DNA of 64,000 nt, taken from Halomarinibacterium sp041392205. Lineage in GTDB: Bacteria; Bacteroidota; Bacteroidia; Flavobacteriales; Flavobacteriaceae. Where the stretch lies: the NCBI GenBank assembly GCA_041392205.1, contig JAWKMO010000003.1:124001-188000 (forward strand), written 5' to 3'. How positions within the stretch are numbered: position 1 is the stretch's first letter; each line of letters opens with the position of its first letter. The notes beneath the pieces are model-generated. The model worked only from the letters and a program-made list of their open reading frames with translations. It made no database searches and had not been told where the DNA came from. Positions 15,445 through 24,586 of this stretch are shown piece after piece. The translations under genes and the position numbers were made by a program.

Positions 15445-17199
15445 ATGGAACACTTTATTGTATCGGCTAGAAAATACCGACCCTCAACATTTGCTAGTGT
15501 TGTAGGGCAAAAAGCAATTACCCAAACCCTAGAAAATGCCATCGAAAACAATCATCTAGCACAAGCACTATTATTTACAGGTCCTAGAGGCGTTGGGAAA
15601 ACGACATGTGCACGAATTTTGGCAAAAAAAATTAATGCCGATGCCTCTCATAAAGAAGATGAAGATTTTGCTTTTAATATTTTTGAATTAGATGCTGCAT
15701 CCAATAATTCGGTAGATGATATTAGAAGTCTTATAGACCAAGTACGCATTCCACCCCAAGTAGGAAAATATAAAGTATATATTATTGATGAGGTACATAT
15801 GTTATCATCATCAGCCTTTAATGCCTTTTTAAAAACCCTCGAAGAGCCTCCTAAACACGCTATTTTTATTTTAGCGACAACCGAAAAACATAAAATTATT
15901 CCTACCATCCTTTCCCGTTGTCAAATCTTCGATTTTAAACGAATTACCGTTAAGGACATAAAACAACAATTAGCGGATGTTGCTGCTTCCGAAGGAATTA
16001 TGGCCGAAGATGATGCACTACACATTATTGCCCAAAAAGCAGATGGCGCCATGCGAGATGCCCTCTCGATTTTTGATAGAGTGGTAAGTTTTTCAGGAAA
16101 AACAGTTACACGACAAGCCGTTACCGAAAATTTAAATGTCCTCGACTATACGTACTATTTTGAATTGACACAGTTGTTTTTGGAAAATAACCTTCCTTCA
16201 GCGTTGGTACAATTTGATTCTATCCTCTCTAAGGGATTTGACGGACACCATTTTATTGCCGGTTTGGCCTCCCATTTTAGAGACCTTCTCGTATGCAAAA
16301 ATACCGAGACTATCGATTTACTGGAAGTAGGAGAGCAAGTAAAAGAAATGTATTTAAAGCAATCACAAATGTGCTCACAAGCATTTTTAATCGATGCCAT
16401 AGCGCTTGCCAACAACTGCGATTTAAAATACAAAAACAGTCGTAATCAAAGGTTATTGGTAGAACTTTGTCTACTTCAATTGGGTTCGTTAACACACGAA
16501 CCTGAAAAAAAAAATCCCAATAACAAGCCCTTTGTAATTCCCCCTTCTTTTTTTAAAATAGCCCATCCTCCTAACATAAAAGAGTCGTCTCTTCACAAAA
16601 TTGATTCCATTGTCACCGAAGAAATCGATGCAAAAAACGAAAATAATAGTCCCAAAAAAGCTGAAAACCCTTCCACTTCTGAAACCTTTGTAAAAGAACA
16701 AGAAATTAGCAAACCTTCGTTAATTGCGGTACGAAATGCTGAAAAGGTTTCGGCATTTTCACTAAAGAGCATTCAAAAAAAGCAGGATTTAAAGAACGTA
16801 TTTAGTGCGCAACAACCTGCCGAGGATTCGTTACCATCACAGGAGTTTTCAGAAAAAGAAATGCAAAAAGTTTGGGACGAATACACAAACAGTTTAGAAG
16901 CAAAAGGGCAATTTAACTTGCACTCCCATCTTACCATGGGGGTTCCTAAATTAGAAGGAAATTTAATCCATTTACAATTTCCTAACAGTACTATTAAAAT
17001 TGAAGTAGAACGTGAAAAACCTAAACTCTTACAATACCTACGAAGCTCTTTGCAAAATTATGAAATAGACTTATCTGTTGAAGTTAATGAAGAAGAAATA
17101 AAAAGATATGCCTACCAACCTCATGAAAAATATGAACTTTTAAAAGAAAAAAACCCATTAATTGAAGCATTAAGAACTGCTTTTGATTTAGATATATAA
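15445..17199 (+). CDS. dnaX: DNA polymerase III subunit gamma/tau
   Basis: ATPase of the sliding-clamp loader in the replication holoenzyme. The 584 residues begin with FIVSARKYRPSTFASVVGQ, then Walker A in LLFTGPRGVGKTTCARIL (about residues 42-59), Walker B IIDEVHMLS (about 113-121), the SRC motif in TILSRCQIF and the sensor region GAMRDALSIFD. The four-cysteine zinc module usually present between Walker A and the ELDAASN motif is absent; only a short loop (KINADASHKEDED) is found. I recall the same loss in other flavobacterial DnaX proteins. Residues from about 360 on form a low-complexity linker and a small C-terminal domain, so this is the tau-like product. No clear frameshift signal for a gamma form was seen. 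miaE follows 5 bp downstream. Confidence 0.95.
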   Translation: MEHFIVSARKYRPSTFASVVGQKAITQTLENAIENNHLAQALLFTGPRGVGKTTCARILAKKINADASHKEDEDFAFNIFELDAASNNSVDDIRSLIDQVRIPPQVGKYKVYIIDEVHMLSSSAFNAFLKTLEEPPKHAIFILATTEKHKIIPTILSRCQIFDFKRITVKDIKQQLADVAASEGIMAEDDALHIIAQKADGAMRDALSIFDRVVSFSGKTVTRQAVTENLNVLDYTYYFELTQLFLENNLPSALVQFDSILSKGFDGHHFIAGLASHFRDLLVCKNTETIDLLEVGEQVKEMYLKQSQMCSQAFLIDAIALANNCDLKYKNSRNQRLLVELCLLQLGSLTHEPEKKNPNNKPFVIPPSFFKIAHPPNIKESSLHKIDSIVTEEIDAKNENNSPKKAENPSTSETFVKEQEISKPSLIAVRNAEKVSAFSLKSIQKKQDLKNVFSAQQPAEDSLPSQEFSEKEMQKVWDEYTNSLEAKGQFNLHSHLTMGVPKLEGNLIHLQFPNSTIKIEVEREKPKLLQYLRSSLQNYEIDLSVEVNEEEIKRYAYQPHEKYELLKEKNPLIEALRTAFDLDI

Positions 17200-17204
17200 T
17201 TTTT

Positions 17205-17813
17205 ATGCAAAAAGATAAAGACCAAAAAGCAATGTTAGGTTTAAAATTACCTACGGATCCTCGCTGGGTAAACATTGTAGAAAAAAATATTCAGGAAATT
17301 CTTACCGACCATGCTTACTGCGAACAAAAAGCTGCTTCCACAGCAATTTCACTTATTATTGGCTATCAAGAATACAGTGAGTTGGTAGATGAAATGAGTT
17401 TACTTGCGCAAGAAGAAATGAGTCATTTTAAAATGGTCCACGATAAAATTTTAGAGAGAGGATGGCATTTGGGTCGTGAACGTAAGGATATGTATGTAAA
17501 TACACTAATGACTTTTTTTCCAAAGAGTACCGATAGAAATACAAAGCTTATCCATCGCCTACTATATGCGGCTCTCATTGAAGCCAGAAGTTGTGAACGT
17601 TTTAGATTATTGAGTGAAGCATTAGAAGATAAGGAATTGGCAAAGTTTTATCGAAAATTAATGATTAGTGAAGCAAATCATTACACCATGTTTCTAGGGT
17701 TTGCTAGAAAGTATGGTAACCGTGAAGAAGTGGATAAAAAGTGGCAGGCACTATTAGACTTTGAAGCGCAAATTATGAAGGATTTGGGTAAAGAAGAAAT
17801 GGTCCACGGGTAA
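17205..17813 (+). CDS. miaE: tRNA-(ms2io6A)-hydroxylase, MiaE
   Basis: Non-haem diiron oxygenase that hydroxylates the isopentenyl group of ms2i6A at position 37 of tRNAs reading UNN codons. The 202 residues fit the family. Ferritin-like helices carry the metal ligands: HAYCEQKAA near residue 31, EEMSHFKMV near 68, EARSCERF near 126 and EANHYTMF near 156. The start is 5 bp after dnaX, so the two share a transcript. It ends 3 bp before the convergent ppx gene, leaving no room for a separate terminator. Confidence 0.93.
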   Translation: MQKDKDQKAMLGLKLPTDPRWVNIVEKNIQEILTDHAYCEQKAASTAISLIIGYQEYSELVDEMSLLAQEEMSHFKMVHDKILERGWHLGRERKDMYVNTLMTFFPKSTDRNTKLIHRLLYAALIEARSCERFRLLSEALEDKELAKFYRKLMISEANHYTMFLGFARKYGNREEVDKKWQALLDFEAQIMKDLGKEEMVHG

Positions 17814-17816
17814 TTA

Positions 17817-18716
17817 CTATTGTATTCCTTTATTTTTATTATATAAACTTTTAATAATACCATCTGCCAATCCAATTTTGGGTACATACACGTTCTTGGC
17901 CCTACTCCATTTCATTGCCGATAAATAAATACGCGTTGCAGGAATAATTACATCGGCTCTATCGGCGTTCATTTGTAATTGATAGATACGTTCATGATAG
18001 GTGTACGATTTTAATTTTTCATAATAATCTGTTAGAAAAAAATAACTTAAAGGGTCCCCTAATTTTTTTCCGCTGGAACTATAAATACTATTAATATTTC
18101 CTCCAGAACCTATAAGACTCACTTTTTCGTACTTATGGGTATGTTGCTTTATCCAAACTTCTACTTCGTTCCAAACAGATTCTCTTACCATATCATTTAA
18201 AATACGAACGGTTCCTAATTGAAATGATTGAGAAACCACATTCTTCCCTTCCGAAAAAACGGTAAATTCGGTGCTACCGCCTCCTACATCAACATATAAA
18301 AATGTTTTATCAGAATCTATCAATTCTTTTAAATCGGTCGATGCAATAAGAGATGCTTCTGTTGCACCGTCAATAATTTCGATGGTAATTGCTACGTCAC
18401 TTTCAATTTGTGCCACAATAGAAGCACCATTACTTGCCTCCCGCATGGCAGAAGTTGCACAGGCTCTATAGTCTTTTACCCCGTGGTTTTTCATTAATAA
18501 TTTAAAGGCAGTCATGGCATCTACCATTCGTAAATAATTTCTTTCAGAAATTTTTCCTTCCAAAAACACATCGGCTCCTAATCGAATAGGAACCCTTACT
18601 AGAGAGGTTTTTTTAAAATGAGGTGCATTGTCGCCAAATTCTGTTACGGTCATAATAAGCAATCGTATGGCATTAGAACCAATATCTATGGCGGCGTATT
18701 TTTCTATATTTAACAA
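17817..18716 (-). CDS. Exopolyphosphatase, Ppx/GppA family (short form)
   Basis: Hydrolyses terminal phosphates of polyphosphate or the gamma phosphate of pppGpp. At 299 residues only the two-domain actin-like core is present; the C-terminal HD-type extension of E. coli Ppx is missing. Nucleotide-binding motifs are AAIDIGSNAIRLLI (about residues 8-21), FLYVDVGGGSTEFTVF (about 139-154) and SLIGSGGNINSIYS. It begins 1 bp after ppk1 ends, in the order sixA-ppk1-ppx on one strand. That context favours a polyphosphate role over pppGpp, which is inference. Confidence 0.9.
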   Translation of the reverse strand: MLNIEKYAAIDIGSNAIRLLIMTVTEFGDNAPHFKKTSLVRVPIRLGADVFLEGKISERNYLRMVDAMTAFKLLMKNHGVKDYRACATSAMREASNGASIVAQIESDVAITIEIIDGATEASLIASTDLKELIDSDKTFLYVDVGGGSTEFTVFSEGKNVVSQSFQLGTVRILNDMVRESVWNEVEVWIKQHTHKYEKVSLIGSGGNINSIYSSSGKKLGDPLSYFFLTDYYEKLKSYTYHERIYQLQMNADRADVIIPATRIYLSAMKWSRAKNVYVPKIGLADGIIKSLYNKNKGIQ

Positions 18717-18717
18717 A

Positions 18718-20805
18718 CTAATTTAGTTTTTGTAGGTAATAATTATACAGTTCTATTTGAGAGCGTTGTTTGGGTTTGTTGTTAACACGATAGATGTTAT
18801 CTTGCTTTTCTGAAAAAACACGTGCTTTTACGTTGTCATTCCAACAAATTTCAAAAGTTTCCAATAATTCTTTTTGAATATCTAAATCATAAATTGGGCA
18901 GGTAATTTCTACTCGAGAATCCAAGTTTCTTGCCATAAAATCTGCTGAAGAAATATAATATTTGGGTGAGGCCGCATTTTCAAAAATGTACAATCGGGGG
19001 TGTTCTAAAAACTTGTCGACAATGCTAATCACTTCAATGTTGTCACTAAGCCCTTCTTTTCCTGGAATTAAACAACAAATTCCTCTAACAATGAGTTGTA
19101 TTTTTACTCCAGATTGACTTGCCTTATAGAGTTTATCTATTATTCCGTAATCTGACAAGCTGTTTAATTTCAATTTAATACCACTCGCCAATCCTTTTTG
19201 GTGATTTTGAATTTCGGTATCGATTAAATGATAAATAGCATTTCGTGTATAATGAGGTGAAACTATTAAATGCCTATATTTTTTTACTTGATAATTTACT
19301 TCAAAAAAGTTGAACACTTTATTTATTTCCTTTCCTATCTTATCACTTGCCGTAAAAAGCGTATAATCGGTATAAATTTTTGCGGTAGATTCATTAAAAT
19401 TTCCGGTGCTTATAAAGGAATATCGTTTAAGTTTTCCTTCTTCCAATCGCTCTACTAGACAAGCCTTGCAATGTACTTTAAGACCTTTTACCCCAAAGAT
19501 TAACTTTACCCCTTCTTCCTGCATTTGCTCTGCATAAGTAATATTAGCAACCTCGTCAAAGCGCGCACGTAATTCAATTTGAACGGTAACATCCTTTCCA
19601 TTTTTAGCGGCATTTATTAAAGCGCTTGCAATGTGAGATACTTCGGCTAGGCGATAGATGGTAATTTTAATAGATTGAACCTTAGGATCCAATGCTGCTT
19701 CCCTTAAAAATTTTACAACATAGCGAAAGGTATGATAAGGAGCATAAAGCAAATAGTCTTTTTTGGCAATTTTATCGAGCAAGCTTCCCTGTATGTTTAA
19801 GCCAGAAATAGGAAGTGGCTCGTTCACTTCATACAGTAAATCATTACGTCCTAAATTAGGAAAACTCATATAATCCCTTCGGTTATGATAGCGACCGCCT
19901 GGAATAAGGCTATCCATAGCGTCTATTCCCATTTTATCCAATAAATAATCGAGTGTGTCACGTGCTATTTCACTATCATACACAAATCGTACGGGATCTC
20001 CAGAGCTTCTATTGGCAACACTTTTAGAAATTTTTTCAAGAAAGCTTCTACTCAAATCGCTATCAATATCCAATTCGGCATCTCGTGTGATCTTAATCAT
20101 ATGTGCCGAAATACTTTCGTAATAAAAAATACTAAATATATTTCCCAAACAATGCCTAATTAAATCGTCGAGGATAATAATATATTTTTTTCCATTTTCT
20201 TCGGGAAGTACAATAAATCGATTAATGATTTTAGGGATTTCAATTAAGGCATAGTTTATTTTTGAAGGAAAGGTGGTGTCTTCTTCTTGCATAACCAGTC
20301 GTACTGCTAAATATGCTGCACTATCTTTAAGGGTTGGAAATTCTTCAAGTTCCGATAGCATGATGGTTACTAAAGCTGGGCTTACCACTCGTATAAAATA
20401 TTCTGAAATAAATTTGCTTTGTGAAGTAGATATTTCCGTTTCATTAATTACATAAATATTTTCTTTCTCAAGTTCTTTTTCAATTTCAGAAAGAATCTGC
20501 AAACTATGTTTTTGTTGGTGAATCACAATTTGGGTAATTTCTTCCAGTAGTTCTGTAGCAGAAACCCCTCCTAATTCACTTCTTCCACCTTTTCCTGCTT
20601 CTACAATACGCTTGATAGTGGCATAGCGCACTTTGAAAAACTCATCCAAATTGTTCGAAAAAATTCCTAAAAAACGTAATCGCTCTAAAAGTGGCACGCT
20701 AGGATCTTCAGCTTCCTGAAGCACTCTAGCGTTAAATTGAAGCCAGCTTAAGTCTCTATTAATATATTTTGATGGCGTTTTTTTGGTGAGGAAGCTTTTG
20801 TTCAT
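18718..20805 (-). CDS. ppk1: Polyphosphate kinase 1
   Basis: Reversibly makes long-chain polyphosphate from ATP. The 695 residues match PPK1: YINRDLSWLQFNARVLQEA and PLLERLRFLGIFSNNLDEFF at the N-terminus. A central IKITIYRLAEVSHIASALINAAKNGKDVTV and IELRARFDE are followed by the catalytic-His regions KVHCKACLVER and FISTGNFNESTAKIYTDYTLF. The end is NLDSRVEITCPIYD. The gene overlaps sixA by 1 bp and is followed by ppx, so synthesis and degradation are encoded in one operon. Confidence 0.96.
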   Translation of the reverse strand: MNKSFLTKKTPSKYINRDLSWLQFNARVLQEAEDPSVPLLERLRFLGIFSNNLDEFFKVRYATIKRIVEAGKGGRSELGGVSATELLEEITQIVIHQQKHSLQILSEIEKELEKENIYVINETEISTSQSKFISEYFIRVVSPALVTIMLSELEEFPTLKDSAAYLAVRLVMQEEDTTFPSKINYALIEIPKIINRFIVLPEENGKKYIIILDDLIRHCLGNIFSIFYYESISAHMIKITRDAELDIDSDLSRSFLEKISKSVANRSSGDPVRFVYDSEIARDTLDYLLDKMGIDAMDSLIPGGRYHNRRDYMSFPNLGRNDLLYEVNEPLPISGLNIQGSLLDKIAKKDYLLYAPYHTFRYVVKFLREAALDPKVQSIKITIYRLAEVSHIASALINAAKNGKDVTVQIELRARFDEVANITYAEQMQEEGVKLIFGVKGLKVHCKACLVERLEEGKLKRYSFISTGNFNESTAKIYTDYTLFTASDKIGKEINKVFNFFEVNYQVKKYRHLIVSPHYTRNAIYHLIDTEIQNHQKGLASGIKLKLNSLSDYGIIDKLYKASQSGVKIQLIVRGICCLIPGKEGLSDNIEVISIVDKFLEHPRLYIFENAASPKYYISSADFMARNLDSRVEITCPIYDLDIQKELLETFEICWNDNVKARVFSEKQDNIYRVNNKPKQRSQIELYNYYLQKLN

Positions 20806-21290
20806 TATTTTAAATCTCTAGGGAAAACAGTTTGTAGGGTATTGCCATTGGATATTTTACTCCAAGTATTATCGTTAAATTCAATTTTTACAAATCCGCA
20901 AGTTGGCACATTGTCAAGATACTTATTTCCCAACATATTTGCTACCGATGTAAATGCGTGATTATGCCCTACAATCATAACAATATCATAACGATCGTCC
21001 AGCTGTTTAATGAGGTCCATTACTTTATGGCCGCTAAAATCGTATAGATTAGGATTTGTTTTAAAATTGTTTTCTATAATATGAAATGATTTTTTGAAAA
21101 ATGTTGCGGTTGCAAAAGCCCTTTCGGCATCACTTGTAATAATTTGCTGAGGGGGTTTACATTCCTTCGCAACATAATTTGAAACTAAAACGGCATCCCT
21201 TTGACCTCTCTTATTTAAAGGTCGTTTATGGTCAATGACATCGTGCTCCCAAGAGGATTTTGCGTGGCGAACCATGTACAATGTTTTCAT
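20805..21290 (-). CDS. Histidine phosphatase family protein, SixA-like
   Basis: A small 161-residue branch-1 histidine phosphatase. The phospho-accepting RHG-type motif is VRHAKSSWEH (about residues 7-16) and the second His is in MIVGHNHAF (about 103-111). E. coli SixA dephosphorylates phosphohistidine on ArcB or PTS protein NPr; those partners are not expected here. Its stop overlaps the ppk1 start by 1 bp, so a link to polyphosphate or phosphohistidine turnover is possible but unproven. It starts 25 bp after pdxH. Confidence 0.85.
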   Translation of the reverse strand: MKTLYMVRHAKSSWEHDVIDHKRPLNKRGQRDAVLVSNYVAKECKPPQQIITSDAERAFATATFFKKSFHIIENNFKTNPNLYDFSGHKVMDLIKQLDDRYDIVMIVGHNHAFTSVANMLGNKYLDNVPTCGFVKIEFNDNTWSKISNGNTLQTVFPRDLK

Positions 21291-21315
21291 TTTATAAATT
21301 ATAATTTTAGAATAT

Positions 21316-21960
21316 TTATGGTGCCAGTCGTTCGATTATCCAATCGATGCCTAGTAAACGGTAACGAATTCGATCGTGTAATCTATTAGGGCGTCCTTGC
21401 CAAAATTCAAACTCTAAAGGATGAACAACATACCCCCCCCAATGCTCGGGTTTTGGCACTTCTTTATTTTCATATTCCTCCTCTAGCTCTTTTAATTCTC
21501 TTTCTAAAACGGCCCTACTTTCAACCAAGCTACTTTGATCACTTAAAAGCGCTCCTAACTGACTTCCCTTTGGGCGTGACGCAAAATAATTACGGGCGTC
21601 TTCTTCACTTGTTTTTTCAGCAAATCCTTTAATAATAACTTGCCTTTCAATATTTGGCCAAAAAAAGGATAGTGAAACTTTATTATTTTTTTCTATGGCT
21701 TTGCCTTTTTCGCTGGTATAATTGGTATAAAAATAAAATCCATTTTCATCATACTTTTTAAGAAGAACCACTCTTCCCCGAGGGAATCCATCAATTCCAA
21801 TGGTTGTTAACGTCATCGCATTTACTTCGTCCACACCGCCAGAATCTTTTACATTGTAAAACCACGTACGAAACTGCTGAAAAGGATTTTTATCTACCCA
21901 TTTTTCGTCCAGAACTCCTTTTTTATAGTTTTTTCGGTAATCGTGAAGGTTGTCTCGCAT
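21316..21960 (-). CDS. pdxH: Pyridoxamine/pyridoxine 5'-phosphate oxidase
   Basis: FMN-dependent last step of pyridoxal phosphate synthesis and salvage. At 214 residues it has the normal length. Typical motifs are MTLTTIGIDGFPRGRVVLLKKYDENGFYFYTNY (about residues 45-77), SLSFFWPNIERQVIIKG (about 92-108), YFASRPKGSQLGALLSDQS, EFWQGRPNRLHDR and a conserved C-terminus WIIERLAP. The start MRDNLHDYRKNYKKG matches the family. It is the first gene of the sixA-ppk1-ppx strand run. Confidence 0.96.
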   Translation of the reverse strand: MRDNLHDYRKNYKKGVLDEKWVDKNPFQQFRTWFYNVKDSGGVDEVNAMTLTTIGIDGFPRGRVVLLKKYDENGFYFYTNYTSEKGKAIEKNNKVSLSFFWPNIERQVIIKGFAEKTSEEDARNYFASRPKGSQLGALLSDQSSLVESRAVLERELKELEEEYENKEVPKPEHWGGYVVHPLEFEFWQGRPNRLHDRIRYRLLGIDWIIERLAP

Positions 21961-22050
21961 AAATTATTTTGCTTCCTGCAATTTACGAGTTTTCGCAAGC
22001 ATGTGAAATAGCAACCTAATTAAATTTGGGTTAAGTATGAAAATTTAGAT

Positions 22051-22521
22051 TTAGCCTTTTGAGAGCATCTTGTTAAGTAATACTATTTGTCCTAAGTGAT
22101 AATAACAATGCTCTATCATTCCCTCGATATTGCGGAGATAAGTACCGTATTTAATATCGACAAAGGGAGAAGACAATTGAGAGTCGGGTACTTGTTCAAC
22201 TAAGGTTGCAAATGCCTCGGCATCATTCCATAAATTATTCAAAAAAGTTTCCCATTGATCTTTAGATTCTATGGGAGAAAAGCTAAAACTGTAGACATCT
22301 TTTATATTTAGCGTTCCTCCTTCCAATACTTGTTTTACACCCACTACATAATAATGAATATGTTGAGCCAAAATTGCCATGGTATTTAAAGAGCCTATTT
22401 TTATCTCAGCTTTATCAAAAGTTACTGTTTCCAGTTGCGCTTTTAAATTGGTATTGGCGACCCATTTTCCGTTTAAAATAACTTCTCGAAATCGGTGGGC
22501 AAGGGTTATGGAAAGTTTCAT
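22051..22521 (-). CDS. DinB-like / DUF1572-type protein
   Basis: A 156-residue four-helix-bundle protein. Three likely metal-binding histidines sit in AILAQHIHYYV (about residues 49-59) and MIEHCYYHLGQIVLLNKM (about 134-151), the usual DinB/YfiT arrangement. No catalytic assignment can be made; relatives include thiol-dependent transferases. It starts 6 bp after the bestrophin gene on the same strand. Confidence 0.75.
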   Translation of the reverse strand: MKLSITLAHRFREVILNGKWVANTNLKAQLETVTFDKAEIKIGSLNTMAILAQHIHYYVVGVKQVLEGGTLNIKDVYSFSFSPIESKDQWETFLNNLWNDAEAFATLVEQVPDSQLSSPFVDIKYGTYLRNIEGMIEHCYYHLGQIVLLNKMLSKG

Positions 22522-22527
22522 AAAAAA

Positions 22528-23514
22528 TTACATCAAAAATCCATTCACATCTTTTTCGGGTTCAGGAATATCAGCATCATTTATCATTTCGCGCAAATCT
22601 ATTTCTATTCCTTTCGCGATAGAAGTAATAGGAACATCATTATAAGTGCCTTCGAAAGGGTTTTCAGAATAATCACCAATTTTTTCCATTAAGAAAAATA
22701 TCCAAATAATAAGTCCCGACAAAAATGGACAAAGCCAAAACATCCAAGAATTTATATCCTTAAAAACATTCAATAATCCAAATGGAACAAATATTGAAAA
22801 AACGACGGTCATCCACAATGCCGTAGAAGCATACTGCCGGGGAAAGGGGAAGTTTTTAATACGTTCAGACTTGCCTTGATCCTCATAAAAAGCTACGATT
22901 AGATGATGAAATTCCATATGGCGAAAATCTTCAAAGACGTTTTCATTTCGTAACTGCTGAAGCCTTTCCGATTGTGTTTTAAGTATTTGAGTTGCCCTAT
23001 TGCTTTTCGTTTTTAGTTGGTTTGCCTCTTCTTCAGGAATATATTTTAATAATTCTTCATCTACCTTCCTATTATCGCCTTCGGTTACTGCAGGGTTTTT
23101 ATATCCTTTAGCCCTTTCGTTTATATGCTCCCAGGGCCTGCTTAATCGCAATTGATGCCGAAGCACTGTAAGCCATGCAATGTGTCTATAAAGCAATTCT
23201 TTTTGAATTGCATTTTTATTTTCCCCTTCAACAAAAGCTACCGTGGCAGCACCAAAGGACCGGCTATTATTTACAATACTCCCCCAAATTTTACGAGCTT
23301 CCCAAGTCCTATCATAACTACTATTATTTTTAAAGCCCAAATAAAAAGCAACAGCAATACCAATAATACTAATAGGGCTCCACGGAATGGAATAATCTAT
23401 TTTGAAGTAAAATGCGAATCCTGAAACCACGAGACCATAAAGGGTTCCAAATATAAAAGGCCACTTAGACCAGTGTAGCGTCATCCAAAAGCCGTAATTT
23501 CTTTTTATATACAT
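22528..23514 (-). CDS. Bestrophin family ion channel
   Basis: A predicted pentameric anion or cation channel of the inner membrane, 328 residues. The N-terminus IKRNYGFWMTLHWSKWPFIFGTLYG and GIAVAFYLGFKNNSSYDRTWEARKIWGSIVNNSRSFG (about residues 51-90) are characteristic of bacterial bestrophins (former UPF0187). Later parts are RQYASTALWMTVVFSIFVPFGLL and a conserved NPFEGTYNDVPITSIAKGIEIDLREM block near the C-terminus. The DinB-like gene follows by 6 bp. The ion selectivity is unknown. Confidence 0.92.
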   Translation of the reverse strand: MYIKRNYGFWMTLHWSKWPFIFGTLYGLVVSGFAFYFKIDYSIPWSPISIIGIAVAFYLGFKNNSSYDRTWEARKIWGSIVNNSRSFGAATVAFVEGENKNAIQKELLYRHIAWLTVLRHQLRLSRPWEHINERAKGYKNPAVTEGDNRKVDEELLKYIPEEEANQLKTKSNRATQILKTQSERLQQLRNENVFEDFRHMEFHHLIVAFYEDQGKSERIKNFPFPRQYASTALWMTVVFSIFVPFGLLNVFKDINSWMFWLCPFLSGLIIWIFFLMEKIGDYSENPFEGTYNDVPITSIAKGIEIDLREMINDADIPEPEKDVNGFLM

Positions 23515-23614
23515 AGCCGTATTAGAATATTTTTTAAAATTTGAAATAAAGATATTAAAAAAGCCCTAAAGAACACTCTCCTATATTTTATCGCTATTAT
23601 TGACTCCTATTACA

Positions 23615-24520
23615 TTAAAACGCAAAGACTTTTCCGTCCTCAGCGAGTGCTACATTTTTAAAATATTGCTGGGCTTCTTCTTTAAAGGCTTCCAAATTGG
23701 TATAGCGACCCGAGTAATGCCCTAAAATAAGGGTTTCAACATTGGCTGCAAGGGCTATTTTTGCCGCTTGTGCGGCAGTACTGTGTTGGGTTTTTTCACA
23801 TAGATCTTCGTGCTCATTTAAAAAGGTAGCTTCGTGATATAAAGCAGTAACCTTATTAATTTGTGGTACAATTTCTGGGAAATAGGCCGTATCACTACAA
23901 TAGGCATAACTTTTGGGAAGCTCTGGAGGCAAAGTCACTTGCTTATTAGCTATGGTTTTCCCTTCTCTATTTACAACATCAAACCCTTGTTTTAATTTTG
24001 AAAAATAACTGTGGTCAATTTTTTTGGCAACTGTCGCTTCTAAATTAATTTTGCGTTCCCCTTCTTTTTCCTGAAATAGAAATCCATTGGTGTATACCCT
24101 GTGTTTTAATGGAATAGTGCTTATAACTACCGAAGTATCTTCATACATTATTTCTTCTTTAGTACTTTCTAATTCATGAAATAAAAGTGGAAAATTAGTC
24201 CAAGAGTTTCCTAATTTTAACTGAAGCGTAATCGCCTCTTTAATCCCTTTTGGTCCATATACGTGTAATTCGGCTTCTCTTCCTAATAAGCGAAATGTTG
24301 AAATAAGTCCCACTAAACCAAAGAAATGATCGCCGTGTAAATGTGAAATGAAAATATGTTTAATACGAGAAAACTTTACTTTATGCTTCCGCAATTGCAC
24401 TTGGGTTGCCTCGCCACAATCTATTAAAAACATATGGCCTCTAAGCTCTAACACTTGTGCGGTAGGATTGTGATGCGCCCTTGGGGTGGCAGAGTGACAG
24501 CCAAGAATGGTAAGTTTCAA
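23615..24520 (-). CDS. rnz: Ribonuclease Z
   Basis: Zinc-dependent endonuclease that trims tRNA 3' ends. The 301 residues show the beta-lactamase fold: MFLIDCGEATQVQLRKH (about residues 31-47), the metal motif SHLHGDHFFGL (about 59-69), AYCSDTAYFPEIV and EATFLNEHED for further ligands, and LILGHYSGRYTNLEAFKEEA near the end. The start MKLTILGCHSATPR matches the family. The STAS-like gene lies 66 bp upstream on the same strand. Many bacterial genomes need this enzyme only when CCA is not genome-encoded. Confidence 0.95.
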   Translation of the reverse strand: MKLTILGCHSATPRAHHNPTAQVLELRGHMFLIDCGEATQVQLRKHKVKFSRIKHIFISHLHGDHFFGLVGLISTFRLLGREAELHVYGPKGIKEAITLQLKLGNSWTNFPLLFHELESTKEEIMYEDTSVVISTIPLKHRVYTNGFLFQEKEGERKINLEATVAKKIDHSYFSKLKQGFDVVNREGKTIANKQVTLPPELPKSYAYCSDTAYFPEIVPQINKVTALYHEATFLNEHEDLCEKTQHSTAAQAAKIALAANVETLILGHYSGRYTNLEAFKEEAQQYFKNVALAEDGKVFAF

Positions 24521-24586
24521 AAGGTTTATGGTTTAAGGATTAATGACTCTTGTATAAGATATGTTTTTGTTAATCACTAAACATAT

